A stretch of 64,000 nucleotides of DNA. Origin: DATGKG01 sp963851325. Lineage in GTDB: Bacteria; Desulfobacterota; Binatia; Binatales; Binataceae. Shown piece by piece: positions 43,954 to 52,788 of this stretch. Location of the stretch: assembly GCA_963851325.1 (NCBI GenBank), contig CAWKOR010000001.1, forward strand, positions 558,001-622,000, read 5' to 3'. The notes beneath the pieces are model-generated. The model made no database searches, was not told where the DNA came from, and was given only the letters and a program-made list of their open reading frames with translations. Numbering within the stretch: the stretch's first letter is position 1; each line of letters begins with the position of its first letter. A program made the translations under genes and the position numbers.

Positions 43954-45217
43954 TGCGCGCGGGATCCAGGTCGAGCGTTTGCGCGCCGAAGCCCGCGATG
44001 CGTGCCAGGGCGGCCTCGCGCTCCGCCGCGAGATCCTGCAACGCGAGACGCCGGTACAAACGTTCACGTGTGATGGAGGGATCGCGGCGATCGAGCTCGC
44101 CGAGCAGCCGATCGCGCATCGCCACCAGCATCACGCAATGACGCCGGCCGAGCACTGCGAGATATTCCTGCAGCTCGCGTGAGGCGCTGCCTTCGACAAA
44201 ATCGGTGATTACAACCACCAGCGCGCGGCGCTTCTGATGCCGCGCCATCGTCTCGACCAACACTCGATAGTTCGGCTCGAATGGAAACGGACTTAGCGCC
44301 AGCGTCGCGCGAACGATTCCACCAACGCCGGCGAATCCCGCCTTCGGTCGCGCGAATGCGCGCAACTCGCGATCGAACGCAATGAAGCCGACCCGGTCGC
44401 CGTACTCTTTCGATGCGCGTGCCAGCGCAATCGCGCAATCGATCGCGTGATCGAGCTTGGATGAGGCTTCAACCTGCGCCGCCATCAGCCGCCCGGTATC
44501 AACCGCGATCATCACCGTGTGATGGCGCTCGGTCTGATGCTGCCGGACAATCAGCCGACCGCGGCGCGCGCTCGCATGCCAATCGACGTGGCGCGGATCA
44601 TCGCCCGCGACATATTCACGCAATGACTCGAACTCGGTCCCCTCGCCGCGCGCCGGACGAGGGCGGATACCCAGCTCGTCGCGCAGCGAGCGTTGCGTCA
44701 GTCCCCGCTGTCGTTGCGGCGCCGAAGCAGATGGCAGAATCGCGATGCTGCCCCCCGGCGCGATTCTCGCGCGGATGCGAAACAGTCCCATCCGCGACCG
44801 CCACAACACGAATGCCGGACCGAGTGCGCAAGTGCCGCGATGGAGCGGTATGCGTTCGCGCGCCATCTCGACGCTCTGCCCGCGACCGATCGGTACATCA
44901 TCTATAAGGAGATCGCCGCCGAGGTCCGCTGGCAGCTCATCGAGGATGGAGAGCCGGGTCGCCTCGCCTATCGGGCGCGATACCTTATAAATGATTGTCG
45001 CGGTGCGCCCTTTAATCAGGCGATCCGGAATTACGCGTTCGAGAGCGGGCGCAACCTCGCGTCGCGTGCTGCTCCAGTCGGCGATCGCGAGAGCGATGAG
45101 GATCGCGAGTATCGCGAGGGTTGGCGCGATGAGAATCGGTATCGGGATCGCGATGACCGCCACGATCGCTACCAGCACGACGGCGCGAACGAGCAGTTGC
45201 GACGGAAGAATCGTCAT
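43898..45217 (-). CDS. DUF58 domain protein
   Basis: A 439-residue protein with two N-terminal helices (VLVAIVAVIAIPIPILIAPT, LAILAILIALAIADW), a beta-rich middle, and the DUF58 signature EYVAGDDPRHVDWHASARRG near residue 200. The C-terminal half has a von Willebrand-A-like fold (HTVMIAVDTGRLM, a degenerate MIDAS). DUF58 proteins work with MoxR AAA ATPases, perhaps in assembling envelope complexes. The MoxR gene lies 6 bp upstream. Confidence 0.88.
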   Translation of the reverse strand: MTILPSQLLVRAVVLVAIVAVIAIPIPILIAPTLAILAILIALAIADWSSTRREVAPALERVIPDRLIKGRTATIIYKVSRPIGEATRLSILDELPADLGGDLLIDDVPIGRGQSVEMARERIPLHRGTCALGPAFVLWRSRMGLFRIRARIAPGGSIAILPSASAPQRQRGLTQRSLRDELGIRPRPARGEGTEFESLREYVAGDDPRHVDWHASARRGRLIVRQHQTERHHTVMIAVDTGRLMAAQVEASSKLDHAIDCAIALARASKEYGDRVGFIAFDRELRAFARPKAGFAGVGGIVRATLALSPFPFEPNYRVLVETMARHQKRRALVVVITDFVEGSASRELQEYLAVLGRRHCVMLVAMRDRLLGELDRRDPSITRERLYRRLALQDLAAEREAALARIAGFGAQTLDLDPARITAPVLNRYLAIRQAALL

Positions 45218-45223
45218 TTCGAG

Positions 45224-46213
45224 TCAGTGCGGGACCGCGACCGCGCGCACTACTTCGTCGACGGCGTCGTCGGGACCCATCCCCTCGACTTCGGCGCCGG
45301 GCTCCAGCACCACCCGGTGACGCAGGGTCGGCCGAATGACGGCCTGCACATCCTCGGGCAGAACGAAGTCGCGGCCTTCGAGCACCGCGATCGCTTTCGC
45401 TGCGCGCACCATCCACAGCGCCGCGCGCGGCGAGGCGCCCACGGAAATCGCGGGATGCTCGCGGGTCGCGCGCACCAACGCCACCGCATACTGAAGGATT
45501 TCGTCGCGCGCGAGAGCCATATCGACGATAGCCCGCGCGGTGCCCAGGTCCGCCGCATTGAGTAGCGCATGGAGGTTGGCGAGCGGTTCGCGGTTGGCAT
45601 GATGCGTCGTGAGAATGCGCAGCTCTTCGTCGGCGCTCGGATAGCTCATTCGAATCTTGAACAGGAATCGATCGAGCTCAGCTTCGGGCAGCGGATAGGT
45701 GCCTTCCTGCTCGATCGGATTTTGCGTCGCGAGCACGGTAAACCAATCACCAAGCGGATAACTGACGCCGTCGACGGTGGCCGCGCGCTCCTGCATCGCC
45801 TCCAGCAGAGCTGCCTGGGTTTTCGCCGGCGCGCGATTGATCTCATCGACCAGCAGAAGGTCAGTGAAAAGCGGTCCCTGGCGAAAGCGAAAATCGCCGG
45901 CGCGAGCATCGAGGATCGGCGTTCCGATGATGTCAGTGGGCATCAGGTCCGGCGTGCATTGGATGCGTCCGAAGCGGATTCCCAGCGTCGCCGCCAGCGT
46001 GCGCACCAGCAGCGTTTTCGCGACTCCCGGCACGCCCTCGTAGAGGCTGTGGCCGGAGCAAAGCAGCGTCACGAAGGAGAGCCGAATAGCTTCGTCCTGG
46101 CCGATGACGACGGCGCCGATCGCAACGCGCATCGCGGCGAACAGTTGGGCGACCCGCGCGGGATCCCGGGCCGGTTCCCCGCTCATCGCCACGTCATCAT
46201 GCTCGGTCTTCAT
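45224..46213 (-). CDS. MoxR-family AAA+ ATPase
   Basis: A 329-residue AAA+ protein. Walker A is EGVPGVAKT, Walker B is LLLVDEINRAPAKTQAALLE, sensor 1 is ATQNPIEQEGTYPLPEAELD and RFLFKIRMSYPS follows with the arginine finger region. MoxR proteins are chaperone-like factors that mature metal- or VWA-containing complexes. Its start overlaps the DUF4350 stop by 17 bp, and DUF58 follows directly, so the operon order DUF4350-MoxR-DUF58 is typical. Confidence 0.92.
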   Translation of the reverse strand: MKTEHDDVAMSGEPARDPARVAQLFAAMRVAIGAVVIGQDEAIRLSFVTLLCSGHSLYEGVPGVAKTLLVRTLAATLGIRFGRIQCTPDLMPTDIIGTPILDARAGDFRFRQGPLFTDLLLVDEINRAPAKTQAALLEAMQERAATVDGVSYPLGDWFTVLATQNPIEQEGTYPLPEAELDRFLFKIRMSYPSADEELRILTTHHANREPLANLHALLNAADLGTARAIVDMALARDEILQYAVALVRATREHPAISVGASPRAALWMVRAAKAIAVLEGRDFVLPEDVQAVIRPTLRHRVVLEPGAEVEGMGPDDAVDEVVRAVAVPH

Positions 46214-47354
46214 GTCGCAAATTCCCTGGCCTGGAATAGGATTCTATCGCGCGCACCGCGATTACAAGATGACGTGCATCATTGGGTACCTCGTTTTCGA
46301 GCAGCCAATGCCGCGTCTCTTCGGACTGCGAGCGATCGTGCGCGATGCGCTGGAGCAGGAGATCTTCCGGATAGTCGGCGGGAACTCCAATCTGACGACG
46401 CAGTCGGCGCAAAAATCCGGCGCGATAAGCTCTAAACACCGCGGCGGAATCGCCGGCGCGCGAATACAAAATCGATAATGACTCGACGAAGCCGGAGATC
46501 GACGGCGCGGGGTATTCCGAATCTTCATCGAGCGAGCGGCGCGGCCAGGTGCGCTGCGAAAGCATCCAGAGGATCGCGGCCAGCAGCCCGACCGTCAGCG
46601 GTAAAATCGCACGCGAATCGAGAATCGCGAGCGTCAGCGACGTGGGTGGCGCGAGTCCGTGCGAATGTTCATCGAATGCCGGCACCCCATATGCGCGCAC
46701 TAGGTCGACCAGCAACAAACTCGCATCGCCATCGGCCAGATGCTCGTTGCGCAAAAACCGATCGTCGGCGATCGCGACGAGACGCCCATTGCGTTTCCCA
46801 ACCGCCAGCTCCAGCAAAAAAGGTTTTCCGTCGGCGGTCAGACGTACGCGCTCGTGCGCGTCAGCCGCATCTTTGTGGGCCGCCTCGGTGAAATAGAGCA
46901 GTTGCGAGGTGTCGATCCATCGCGGAAAGGGCCCAAGGTCACCCTGGATCAGCGGCCGCTCCTTTCCGGGCGCGGTGCCGCGGGTCAGACCCAGGATTTT
47001 CCAGTCGGCGCCGGGTGCGCCAAAGATCACCGCAGTCCCACCGCGTGTCGCCCACTCCACAACCTCGTGCGCGTCACCGTGCGCGCTCGGCTTGCCATCG
47101 ATGAGAAATGATGGCGACATGAACCACAGGGTTTGTTTCGTCGGCGCGAGCTTCGGGCGTCGATATGATCGCACTACCGGAAAGTTCATTTCGGATAGAA
47201 GGTCGAAAGCGGCCTTGTAGCCATCGCGCATAACGCCGAAGCTGGTCGGCGATTGCTGCAGCGCCTGATTCGGCCACCACCACAAATTGGCGGCAAGGAG
47301 CACCGCCAACAGCGCGCCTGCGGAAATCAGCAGCCGCTTCGGAATGGAAATCAT
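46197..47354 (-). CDS. DUF4350 domain membrane protein
   Basis: A 385-residue protein with one N-terminal helix (ISAGALLAVLLAANLWWW) and another near residue 250 (ILPLTVGLLAAILWMLS). Between them lies the DUF4350 domain (TLWFMSPSFLI, EVVEWATRGGTAVIFGAPG, GRLVAIADDRFLRNEHLADG). The cytosolic tail is helical and ends YSRPGNLRHEDRA. The ATG at 47354 overlaps the DUF4129 stop as ATGA. Function unknown; it is a standard partner in MoxR/DUF58 loci. Confidence 0.85.
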   Translation of the reverse strand: MISIPKRLLISAGALLAVLLAANLWWWPNQALQQSPTSFGVMRDGYKAAFDLLSEMNFPVVRSYRRPKLAPTKQTLWFMSPSFLIDGKPSAHGDAHEVVEWATRGGTAVIFGAPGADWKILGLTRGTAPGKERPLIQGDLGPFPRWIDTSQLLYFTEAAHKDAADAHERVRLTADGKPFLLELAVGKRNGRLVAIADDRFLRNEHLADGDASLLLVDLVRAYGVPAFDEHSHGLAPPTSLTLAILDSRAILPLTVGLLAAILWMLSQRTWPRRSLDEDSEYPAPSISGFVESLSILYSRAGDSAAVFRAYRAGFLRRLRRQIGVPADYPEDLLLQRIAHDRSQSEETRHWLLENEVPNDARHLVIAVRAIESYSRPGNLRHEDRA

Positions 47355-47971
47355 CGCGTCTGCACGGAAAGCTGCTCGAATGCCCTGCGCCATCGCGCGT
47401 AGATCTCGGAGTCATGTGCGGGATCGCGGACTCGGTCGCCGAACCATCGCTGCTCGGTGCGCGCGACCAAGGCGTCAATCTCAACGGACAGGCTCTCCGC
47501 GAGCGTCGAACCGCGCAGCGCCGCGCGGATCCATCGATTGGAACGATCGGGACGAAGCTCGATCACCGAGCGCTCAGCCAGCGCGCGAAAACTCGCAAGC
47601 ATCAGGCGATGCGCCGCGTCGAGGTAATTTCCTCCCGCGGCGAGCGATTCGGCCTCGCGCGCCAGGTCAGGTACGCCGGCGCCGGTCGCGTCGCGGGATG
47701 GCGCGGGCTGCGCCGCCGTCATCGCGATCCAGATAGTCCATGCGACATGCGCGATGAGACCTACGCTGACCACCGCGATAGCGATGACGATCAGCCAATA
47801 TGAAATTGGGGAAGTATCGCGAAGGAGTTCCAGCCCGGTAAACCAATGAAGGATGCGCTGGAGGAATCGAAACAGCCAGCCCTCTACTTTCGTGTGGACG
47901 CCACTCGCGCCCGCATATTCGGGCCGCGCCAGTATCTTACCGGCGAGTTCGCGGACTGCGTCGTCGGACAT
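47351..47971 (-). CDS. DUF4129 domain membrane protein
   Basis: A 206-residue protein with one transmembrane helix (SYWLIVIAIAVVSVGLIAHV) and a C-terminal DUF4129 region (YLDAAHRLMLASFRALAERSV, NRWIRAALRGSTLAESLSVE, RTEQRWFGDRVRD). The ATG at 47971 lies 1 base after the upstream stop and opens directly into the conserved helix; the frame is open further upstream. In related loci this protein links the membrane protein genes to the DUF4350/MoxR/DUF58 set. Confidence 0.82.
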   Translation of the reverse strand: MSDDAVRELAGKILARPEYAGASGVHTKVEGWLFRFLQRILHWFTGLELLRDTSPISYWLIVIAIAVVSVGLIAHVAWTIWIAMTAAQPAPSRDATGAGVPDLAREAESLAAGGNYLDAAHRLMLASFRALAERSVIELRPDRSNRWIRAALRGSTLAESLSVEIDALVARTEQRWFGDRVRDPAHDSEIYARWRRAFEQLSVQTR

Positions 47972-47972
47972 T

Positions 47973-48788
47973 TCAAGCCAGCGAAGAAGAGCCTGGCGCA
48001 GTCGACATCGACGGCGTCGCACCTTGCGAACGAATTTGCTCGGCCAGGAAGCGCAAGTCGAAATCCTCGATGCGACAGCGCCGATCGAAGTAGTAAATCA
48101 TCATCGCCACGATCGGATAGGTGTTGCTAATCGCTTGCGTGATCGCGGCGAGCACTACCCCGATCACCGGAATAAACCGCCACACGAATCCGAGCGCGCC
48201 GGCCAGCACACTGGCGATCAGGCCGGCGGCCAGAAAAATTCCAAGCGTGCGCCACCACGAACCGATCACCAGTTCCCGGCTGCGTCGCAGCGCCGCCATT
48301 CCAAAGCGCCGCTCTACGATCATCGCGGGCCCGATGAGCGACCAACATACGATGAAGTAAATCATAGCAACGACCAGAGCGATGGCCGCAACAACGAAAA
48401 GCGGCTGCGACAGCAGGAACGTTACGCCAACCACAGCACCCGGAACGATGAACAGCAGCGCCATCAGCAGATACGTTCCGATCACTGGGAGCACGATGGG
48501 ACGCGCGGACTGATAGGCCTCGGCAATGGTGACCGGCCGGCCCAGGTACGCTTCGGCAACGCCGATGGTCAGCGCGGCTTGCATCACCGGCGCGGCAATC
48601 ATCAAGAAAATCAGATTGAGGATAAGCGCGACCATACTGCCCCAGATGCTGCCGGTGGCGAGGATGATGCCGCTCGGAATCCACATCACGGCCGCGATCC
48701 CGAACAACACCGCGAAGTTGTCGAGATAGACGCGAAAGGAGCGGTCGAGAATTTCTCCGAACGATAGCGGACGAATGTCGTAAGCCAT
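47973..48788 (-). CDS. Six-helix membrane protein of the glycerophosphodiesterase membrane-domain type
   Basis: A 271-residue integral membrane protein with about six long helices. It begins MAYDIRPLSFGEILDRSFRV, a typical opening of proteins annotated as the membrane domain of glycerophosphoryl diester phosphodiesterase; LGRPVTIAEAYQSARP is the conserved loop. No catalytic domain is present. The ATG at 48788 has GGGGAGG five bases upstream and is preferred to the GTG at 48794. It is the first gene of the minus-strand run toward DUF58. Confidence 0.8.
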   Translation of the reverse strand: MAYDIRPLSFGEILDRSFRVYLDNFAVLFGIAAVMWIPSGIILATGSIWGSMVALILNLIFLMIAAPVMQAALTIGVAEAYLGRPVTIAEAYQSARPIVLPVIGTYLLMALLFIVPGAVVGVTFLLSQPLFVVAAIALVVAMIYFIVCWSLIGPAMIVERRFGMAALRRSRELVIGSWWRTLGIFLAAGLIASVLAGALGFVWRFIPVIGVVLAAITQAISNTYPIVAMMIYYFDRRCRIEDFDLRFLAEQIRSQGATPSMSTAPGSSSLA

Positions 48789-48853
48789 CAGCACCTCCCC
48801 TTCGAAGCGGCCTGGAACATTGAGTACAGGGATCGCTACAGGGTGTCTATGAG

Positions 48854-48889
48854 GGATTGGTTATCGCGTCCTCATGAGACGCCCAATCC
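48854..48889. terminator. Nested hairpin downstream of the FG-GAP gene
   Basis: GGATTGG/CCAATCC enclose GCGTC/GACGC, a 12-bp two-part stem with a 7-base loop. It starts 21 bp after the stop of the minus-strand gene ending at 48911. No T-run follows. Confidence 0.45.
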
Positions 48890-48910
48890 AGCACCCACGG
48901 ATGCCCTCGA

Positions 48911-51900
48911 TTACTTCTTCGGGGGCTTCAGCTTGACGGCCAGGTTGATCGACACGCCTCCGCCGTTGGCGCCATAGGTGAATCCTAACGCGAGGGTCGC
49001 GGTCTGGGTGCCGCTCGCGTCCGCGGGCGGCGCGAATCTCACTCCGACGATGCATTTAGCTTTCGGCGCCAGCGTATGCCCGGAACAAGTGTCGCTCGCG
49101 ATCTGGAGTGAATCCGCATCGGCTCCGCTTCGAGTCGCGGTCCCGAGGACCAGCGCAACGGCGCTCGAGTTGGAAAACGCGAGGTTCTTGACCCGGCCGA
49201 CGGTGCCCGCGGCTTGTGCGGGAAATGATCCCGCACGCGGCGCCTTGAGCGTCGCCGCTATGGCATCGCCGGTAAGAGTGACGGTCGGGGAAGCGCCGTT
49301 ATAGATGACATTGAGCGAACCATTGGTCACCTCGCTGACGAGTGCCGGCTCGAACTCCACTTCGAAGGTGCACGTCTTTTTCGGGGGAATGCTGTGACCC
49401 GTGCAGGTGTTGGCGCTCGAGGCAATCACGAATGGCGCGCTGGCCGAAATGTTTGAGATATTCGCGGCGGCGGAGCCCTTGTTACTCAGCTTGATCTTCT
49501 TAAGCTTGCTGGTGCCGGTCGCGTCTACCTTGCCGAAGTTGGATTTGCCTGGCGCAGCGATCAAAGTGGTGGTCGTCGGAGCGCTGCTCGGCGTCGGAGT
49601 GGCTGTCTTGGTCGGAGTGCCGATAGGAGTGGCGGTGCGCGTGGCCGTCTTGGTGGGAGCAGGCGTCGAGGTTGGAGTTGCTGTTCTGACCACCGTGGCT
49701 GTCGCGGTCGCAGTTTTAGTAGCAGTCGCAGTCGCGGTCTTGGTGGCGGTGGCAGTCGGAGTCCTAACCGGGGTGGCGGTCGCAGTCGGAGTGCTGCCGG
49801 CCTGAATCGGCGTGGGGATGCCGGTGGCGGAAATGTTCACCATCGACATGATGCCCTTGCCGAGACCCACCAGCAGATCCGGTTTGCTGTCGCCATTGAG
49901 GTTGGCCAGGACCGGAAAACTCGACGAAAGCCCGATCGGCAACTCATTGGGACCGTTGAAGGTTCCATCGCCGTTCCCGGACCAGACCTCGCTATTGGCG
50001 AAACCGCAGCAGCTTGTGACCGCGAGGTCGGGGAATCCGTCGGCATTGAGATCGCCCACCTGCAGACCGGTTGCGAACTCGTCGAGGGTGGTCGTGATAG
50101 CGCTGCCGAAACTGCCATGCCCATCGCCCATGAACACGTAAACCGTGCTGACAAATGGCTGATTGCCGGAGAAGTTCGGCGCCGACAGGACCACGATATC
50201 CTCGTTACTGTCGTTGTTGACATCGGCGGTCGCGATCGCCTGCGCGAAGACCGGAGCATTCAGGGTTTTTGGCGCCTGAAAGCTACCGTTGCCATTGCCG
50301 AGGTAGACCTTCACCGAGCCGGCCACCGGCGCGTTGGAGTTCGTCGAGCCGCCATCGCCGACGACCAGGTCCAGATTCTGGTCGCCATCGAAATCGAAGC
50401 TTGCCAACGCAGCCGCATTCAGCGGGTTGGCGATGGATGTCGGCGCGGCGAAAGACCCGGTTCCTGCGCCTGCCAGAAAAAAGAGGTTGCCCGCGGTCGG
50501 ACTGTTTTGCTGGTCGATGCTTACGACTCCGCCCGCGATGAGATCCGGTTTCTTGTCGTTGTTGAAATCGCCGAGGATCATCGCACCGATCCCCGAACTG
50601 AGGCTGGTGTCCTTTTCGGTGCCGAAAGTATCGTTACCATTGCCAAGAAACACCACCAGTTCGCCCTGGCCCGGCGAGTTCTGGGTGGTTATCCCAACGA
50701 TGACATCGTTCTTGGTATTGCCGGTAAGATCGCCGGCGACCACCAATGGTGGATGGATGGAAACATTGAAAGCATTGATCGGTGGCGTCGTGGCCGGAGT
50801 GAAACTTCCGTCACCCTTCCCCAACAATGTGAAAAGCGAAAGCTTCCCGGCGGCGCTGGTGGTGGTGATGAGATCAGGCTTGGTGTCACCGTCGAGATCG
50901 GCCAGTGCAAATGATGGTCCGGTCATCGCGCCATTCGAGTTGGGAGTCGTATACAAGGGAGCACCGGCGAACGTCCCATCGCCGCGGCCAAGCAGGAAAT
51001 AAACGTAGCTGGCACTGCCAGAACCCGGACCGAACCCGTTGGGATCCGAGAAACCCGCGATGAGGTCCTGGTTGCCGTCACCGTCGAGATCGCTCATTCC
51101 GATGTTGAAGGCGCCGTAGATCGACGCATACTGCTGCCCGGCGGTAAAGGTTCCATCGTTGTTGCCGAGAAAGATTCCCACCATGTAATGAAATCCGCTG
51201 ATGGTGGCGATATCGATCTTGTTATCGTGATTGAGGTCGCCGGCAATCAGACTGTCGGCGGCGGAAAATTGAATTCCCGACTTGAGCGTGAAATGACCGG
51301 TGCCATCGCCCAGCAGGATGTAGCCGCCGTTGGTTGCGATGTCGGGGTTAGCGTCGCTGTTGAACTTCGCGACCACCGCGACCTGCTCGAGCCCCGGTAT
51401 CGCCGGGCCGTTGATTGGCAATCCGAATGCGCCATGGGTGTCATTGAGAAACACCTGCAGCGCCGGGCTCGCGGGATTTCCAGACGCCGGCGAGCCGACC
51501 ATGATCAGATCAGGATGACTATCGTTGTTGACGTCAGCCACCGTGACGCTGCCCGTGATTAGCTGGGTCGCATAATCGGCGCGCGGTTGCTGATAGGTCC
51601 CGTCGCCATTGCCGAAGAACACCGAAAGCGTCGCCAGACCGGTATTCTGATTGGCGCTGACGACGATCAGGTCCGGTTTGCTGTCGCCATTAACATCGAT
51701 CGAAGTGAGGGTGCTTGGGACCGCCGGCACTCCAAGTGGGGTGATGGGAGAAGCGAGCGCGGTAAAATTGCTGTTCGCGATCCCAACCGAAATCGCATTC
51801 TGGCGGCCGAACAAGCCATACGAGATCGCTAGCGCTGCGTAGTAGATGCCGCCGCTGGTCTTCTCGACCGCGCCATTGCCTGACGGCGCACCCAAGCGCG

Positions 51901-52393
51901 AGGTCGTACATCCTGAAGGCCACTGATCTCCCGTCGTTGTGAGAGCGGCCTGCTTATGAAGCACGTCCTGGTAGTTAGTCTGCAGTTTTATGGCCGTCTG
52001 GCTGTTGCGATCATCGGTGTAAACCGTCAGCGAGCAATCACTTTCCCTTCTGAGAACGAGGAACGGGTGAAAGCTGTTCCAAAACGGCGCGTCCTCGCCG
52101 GCTAGATAGCTCTCGGTTCCGAGGAACTGGATCGGGGGTCGGAGCACGGCGGCCGGCGCGGCGAGGTCAGGATGGATCTGTCCGGCCAGGCGTGTGACTT
52201 CCCTGACTTCAGCAGCTTCGTCGGAACTGTCGGCCGGGCGGTCGCGGTCCGGAATCCACATTCGCGCCGGCAGCGAGCCGCCGTGCATCACCCGAATCAT
52301 CATTGAGACAAGCGAGCGGCTATATAGATGCCCGGCCATCGCCAGGAATGCGAGCGAAATAAGGCATGCGGCGGCGATACGTCGGCGCTTCAT
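48911..52393 (-). CDS. Large secreted FG-GAP/VCBS repeat protein with choice-of-anchor D-type C-terminus
   Basis: A 1160-residue exported protein. An N-terminal hydrophobic segment (AAACLISLAFLAMAGHLYS) is a signal anchor or signal peptide. Residues about 220-840 hold roughly a dozen FG-GAP repeats (DVNGDSKPDLIVVSANQN, FFGNGDGTYQ and variants), forming a beta-propeller with Ca-binding D-x-N-x-D-x-x-D loops. A Thr/Ala/Pro/Lys low-complexity linker (TATATKTATATATKT) spans about 870-950. Two Ig-like domains of the choice-of-anchor D/ASPM type follow (FGKVDATGTSKLKKIKLSN). It is likely a surface adhesin or a periplasmic binding protein. No neighbour suggests its role. Confidence 0.85.
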   Translation of the reverse strand: MKRRRIAAACLISLAFLAMAGHLYSRSLVSMMIRVMHGGSLPARMWIPDRDRPADSSDEAAEVREVTRLAGQIHPDLAAPAAVLRPPIQFLGTESYLAGEDAPFWNSFHPFLVLRRESDCSLTVYTDDRNSQTAIKLQTNYQDVLHKQAALTTTGDQWPSGCTTSRLGAPSGNGAVEKTSGGIYYAALAISYGLFGRQNAISVGIANSNFTALASPITPLGVPAVPSTLTSIDVNGDSKPDLIVVSANQNTGLATLSVFFGNGDGTYQQPRADYATQLITGSVTVADVNNDSHPDLIMVGSPASGNPASPALQVFLNDTHGAFGLPINGPAIPGLEQVAVVAKFNSDANPDIATNGGYILLGDGTGHFTLKSGIQFSAADSLIAGDLNHDNKIDIATISGFHYMVGIFLGNNDGTFTAGQQYASIYGAFNIGMSDLDGDGNQDLIAGFSDPNGFGPGSGSASYVYFLLGRGDGTFAGAPLYTTPNSNGAMTGPSFALADLDGDTKPDLITTTSAAGKLSLFTLLGKGDGSFTPATTPPINAFNVSIHPPLVVAGDLTGNTKNDVIVGITTQNSPGQGELVVFLGNGNDTFGTEKDTSLSSGIGAMILGDFNNDKKPDLIAGGVVSIDQQNSPTAGNLFFLAGAGTGSFAAPTSIANPLNAAALASFDFDGDQNLDLVVGDGGSTNSNAPVAGSVKVYLGNGNGSFQAPKTLNAPVFAQAIATADVNNDSNEDIVVLSAPNFSGNQPFVSTVYVFMGDGHGSFGSAITTTLDEFATGLQVGDLNADGFPDLAVTSCCGFANSEVWSGNGDGTFNGPNELPIGLSSSFPVLANLNGDSKPDLLVGLGKGIMSMVNISATGIPTPIQAGSTPTATATPVRTPTATATKTATATATKTATATATVVRTATPTSTPAPTKTATRTATPIGTPTKTATPTPSSAPTTTTLIAAPGKSNFGKVDATGTSKLKKIKLSNKGSAAANISNISASAPFVIASSANTCTGHSIPPKKTCTFEVEFEPALVSEVTNGSLNVIYNGASPTVTLTGDAIAATLKAPRAGSFPAQAAGTVGRVKNLAFSNSSAVALVLGTATRSGADADSLQIASDTCSGHTLAPKAKCIVGVRFAPPADASGTQTATLALGFTYGANGGGVSINLAVKLKPPKK

Positions 52394-52528
52394 CGTGGCT
52401 ACGTTCTGTTTGTCCTTGGTCTAGTATTCAATGGTTTCTCGACTCGGAGGGCAAGTCGTTGACAGTAATTTGAGTCAAAATCTGTCAAATAGATGACTGC
52501 ATCGAGTCAAGGCAGAGAGAATTGGCGT

Positions 52529-52569
52529 TGGCACGCCTGTACGATTCGAACCCACCACCCGCAGATCCA
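52529..52569 (-). pseudogene. Partial tRNA-Arg copy (3' half only)
   Basis: On the minus strand this stretch aligns to the 3' half of the intact tRNA-Arg: GGATCTG, GGGT, GGGTTCGAATC, GGCG and GCCA match, with one missing base and several changes. It includes the CCA end but has no matching 5' half, so it cannot fold as a tRNA. It lies about 40 bp downstream of the intact gene. Confidence 0.75.
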
Positions 52570-52610
52570 AGGTGGCCGCTCCGGGTGCGGCGCAAAACCT
52601 TTGATCGGAT

Positions 52611-52687
52611 TGGCGCGCCCGGAGGGATTCGAACCCCCAACCCTCAGATCCGAAGTCTGATGCTCTGTCCAGTTGAGCTACGGGCGC
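52611..52687 (-). tRNA. tRNA-Arg (anticodon TCG)
   Basis: A full cloverleaf can be drawn on the minus strand: acceptor GCGCCCG/CGGGCGC, D-arm GCTC/GAGC, anticodon stem TCAGA/TCTGA with loop CTTCGGA (anticodon TCG, reading CGA), and T-arm with loop TTCGAAT. The discriminator base is G and CCA is encoded. Confidence 0.95.
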
Positions 52688-52737
52688 GATATTTTCTTGA
52701 ATCATTTTCATCCCGCGATGTCCATCAGGATTCAAAT

Positions 52738-52783
52738 TTGACAGCTTTTCCGAGGCCGAATAAAATATGACTGACCAGTCAGT
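52738..52783 (+). promoter_or_regulatory. Near-consensus promoter with TetR operator over +1
   Basis: TTGACA (52738-52743) and TAAAAT (52761-52766) are exactly 17 bp apart. The perfect palindrome ACTGAC-CA-GTCAGT (52770-52783) covers the expected start of transcription. A repressor bound there would block initiation, so the TetR protein probably represses its own operon. The leader is about 16 bases with no clear Shine-Dalgarno. Confidence 0.8.
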
Positions 52784-52788
52784 TTTAT

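Larger units (their letters stand above)
52394..52788. other. Intergenic region with tRNA-Arg, partial tRNA copy and divergent promoters
   Basis: Between the FG-GAP gene and the TetR gene. It holds the tRNA-Arg and its partial 3' copy (listed separately) and the TetR promoter. Bases 52394-52526 contain AT-rich sequence with several TTGAC words that could be the FG-GAP promoter, but no well-spaced pair is evident. No protein gene is seen. Confidence 0.6.

Noticed and set aside
52529..52569. A second tRNA gene
   Set aside because: Only the 3' half matches a tRNA, and no 5' acceptor or D-arm can be found upstream of it.
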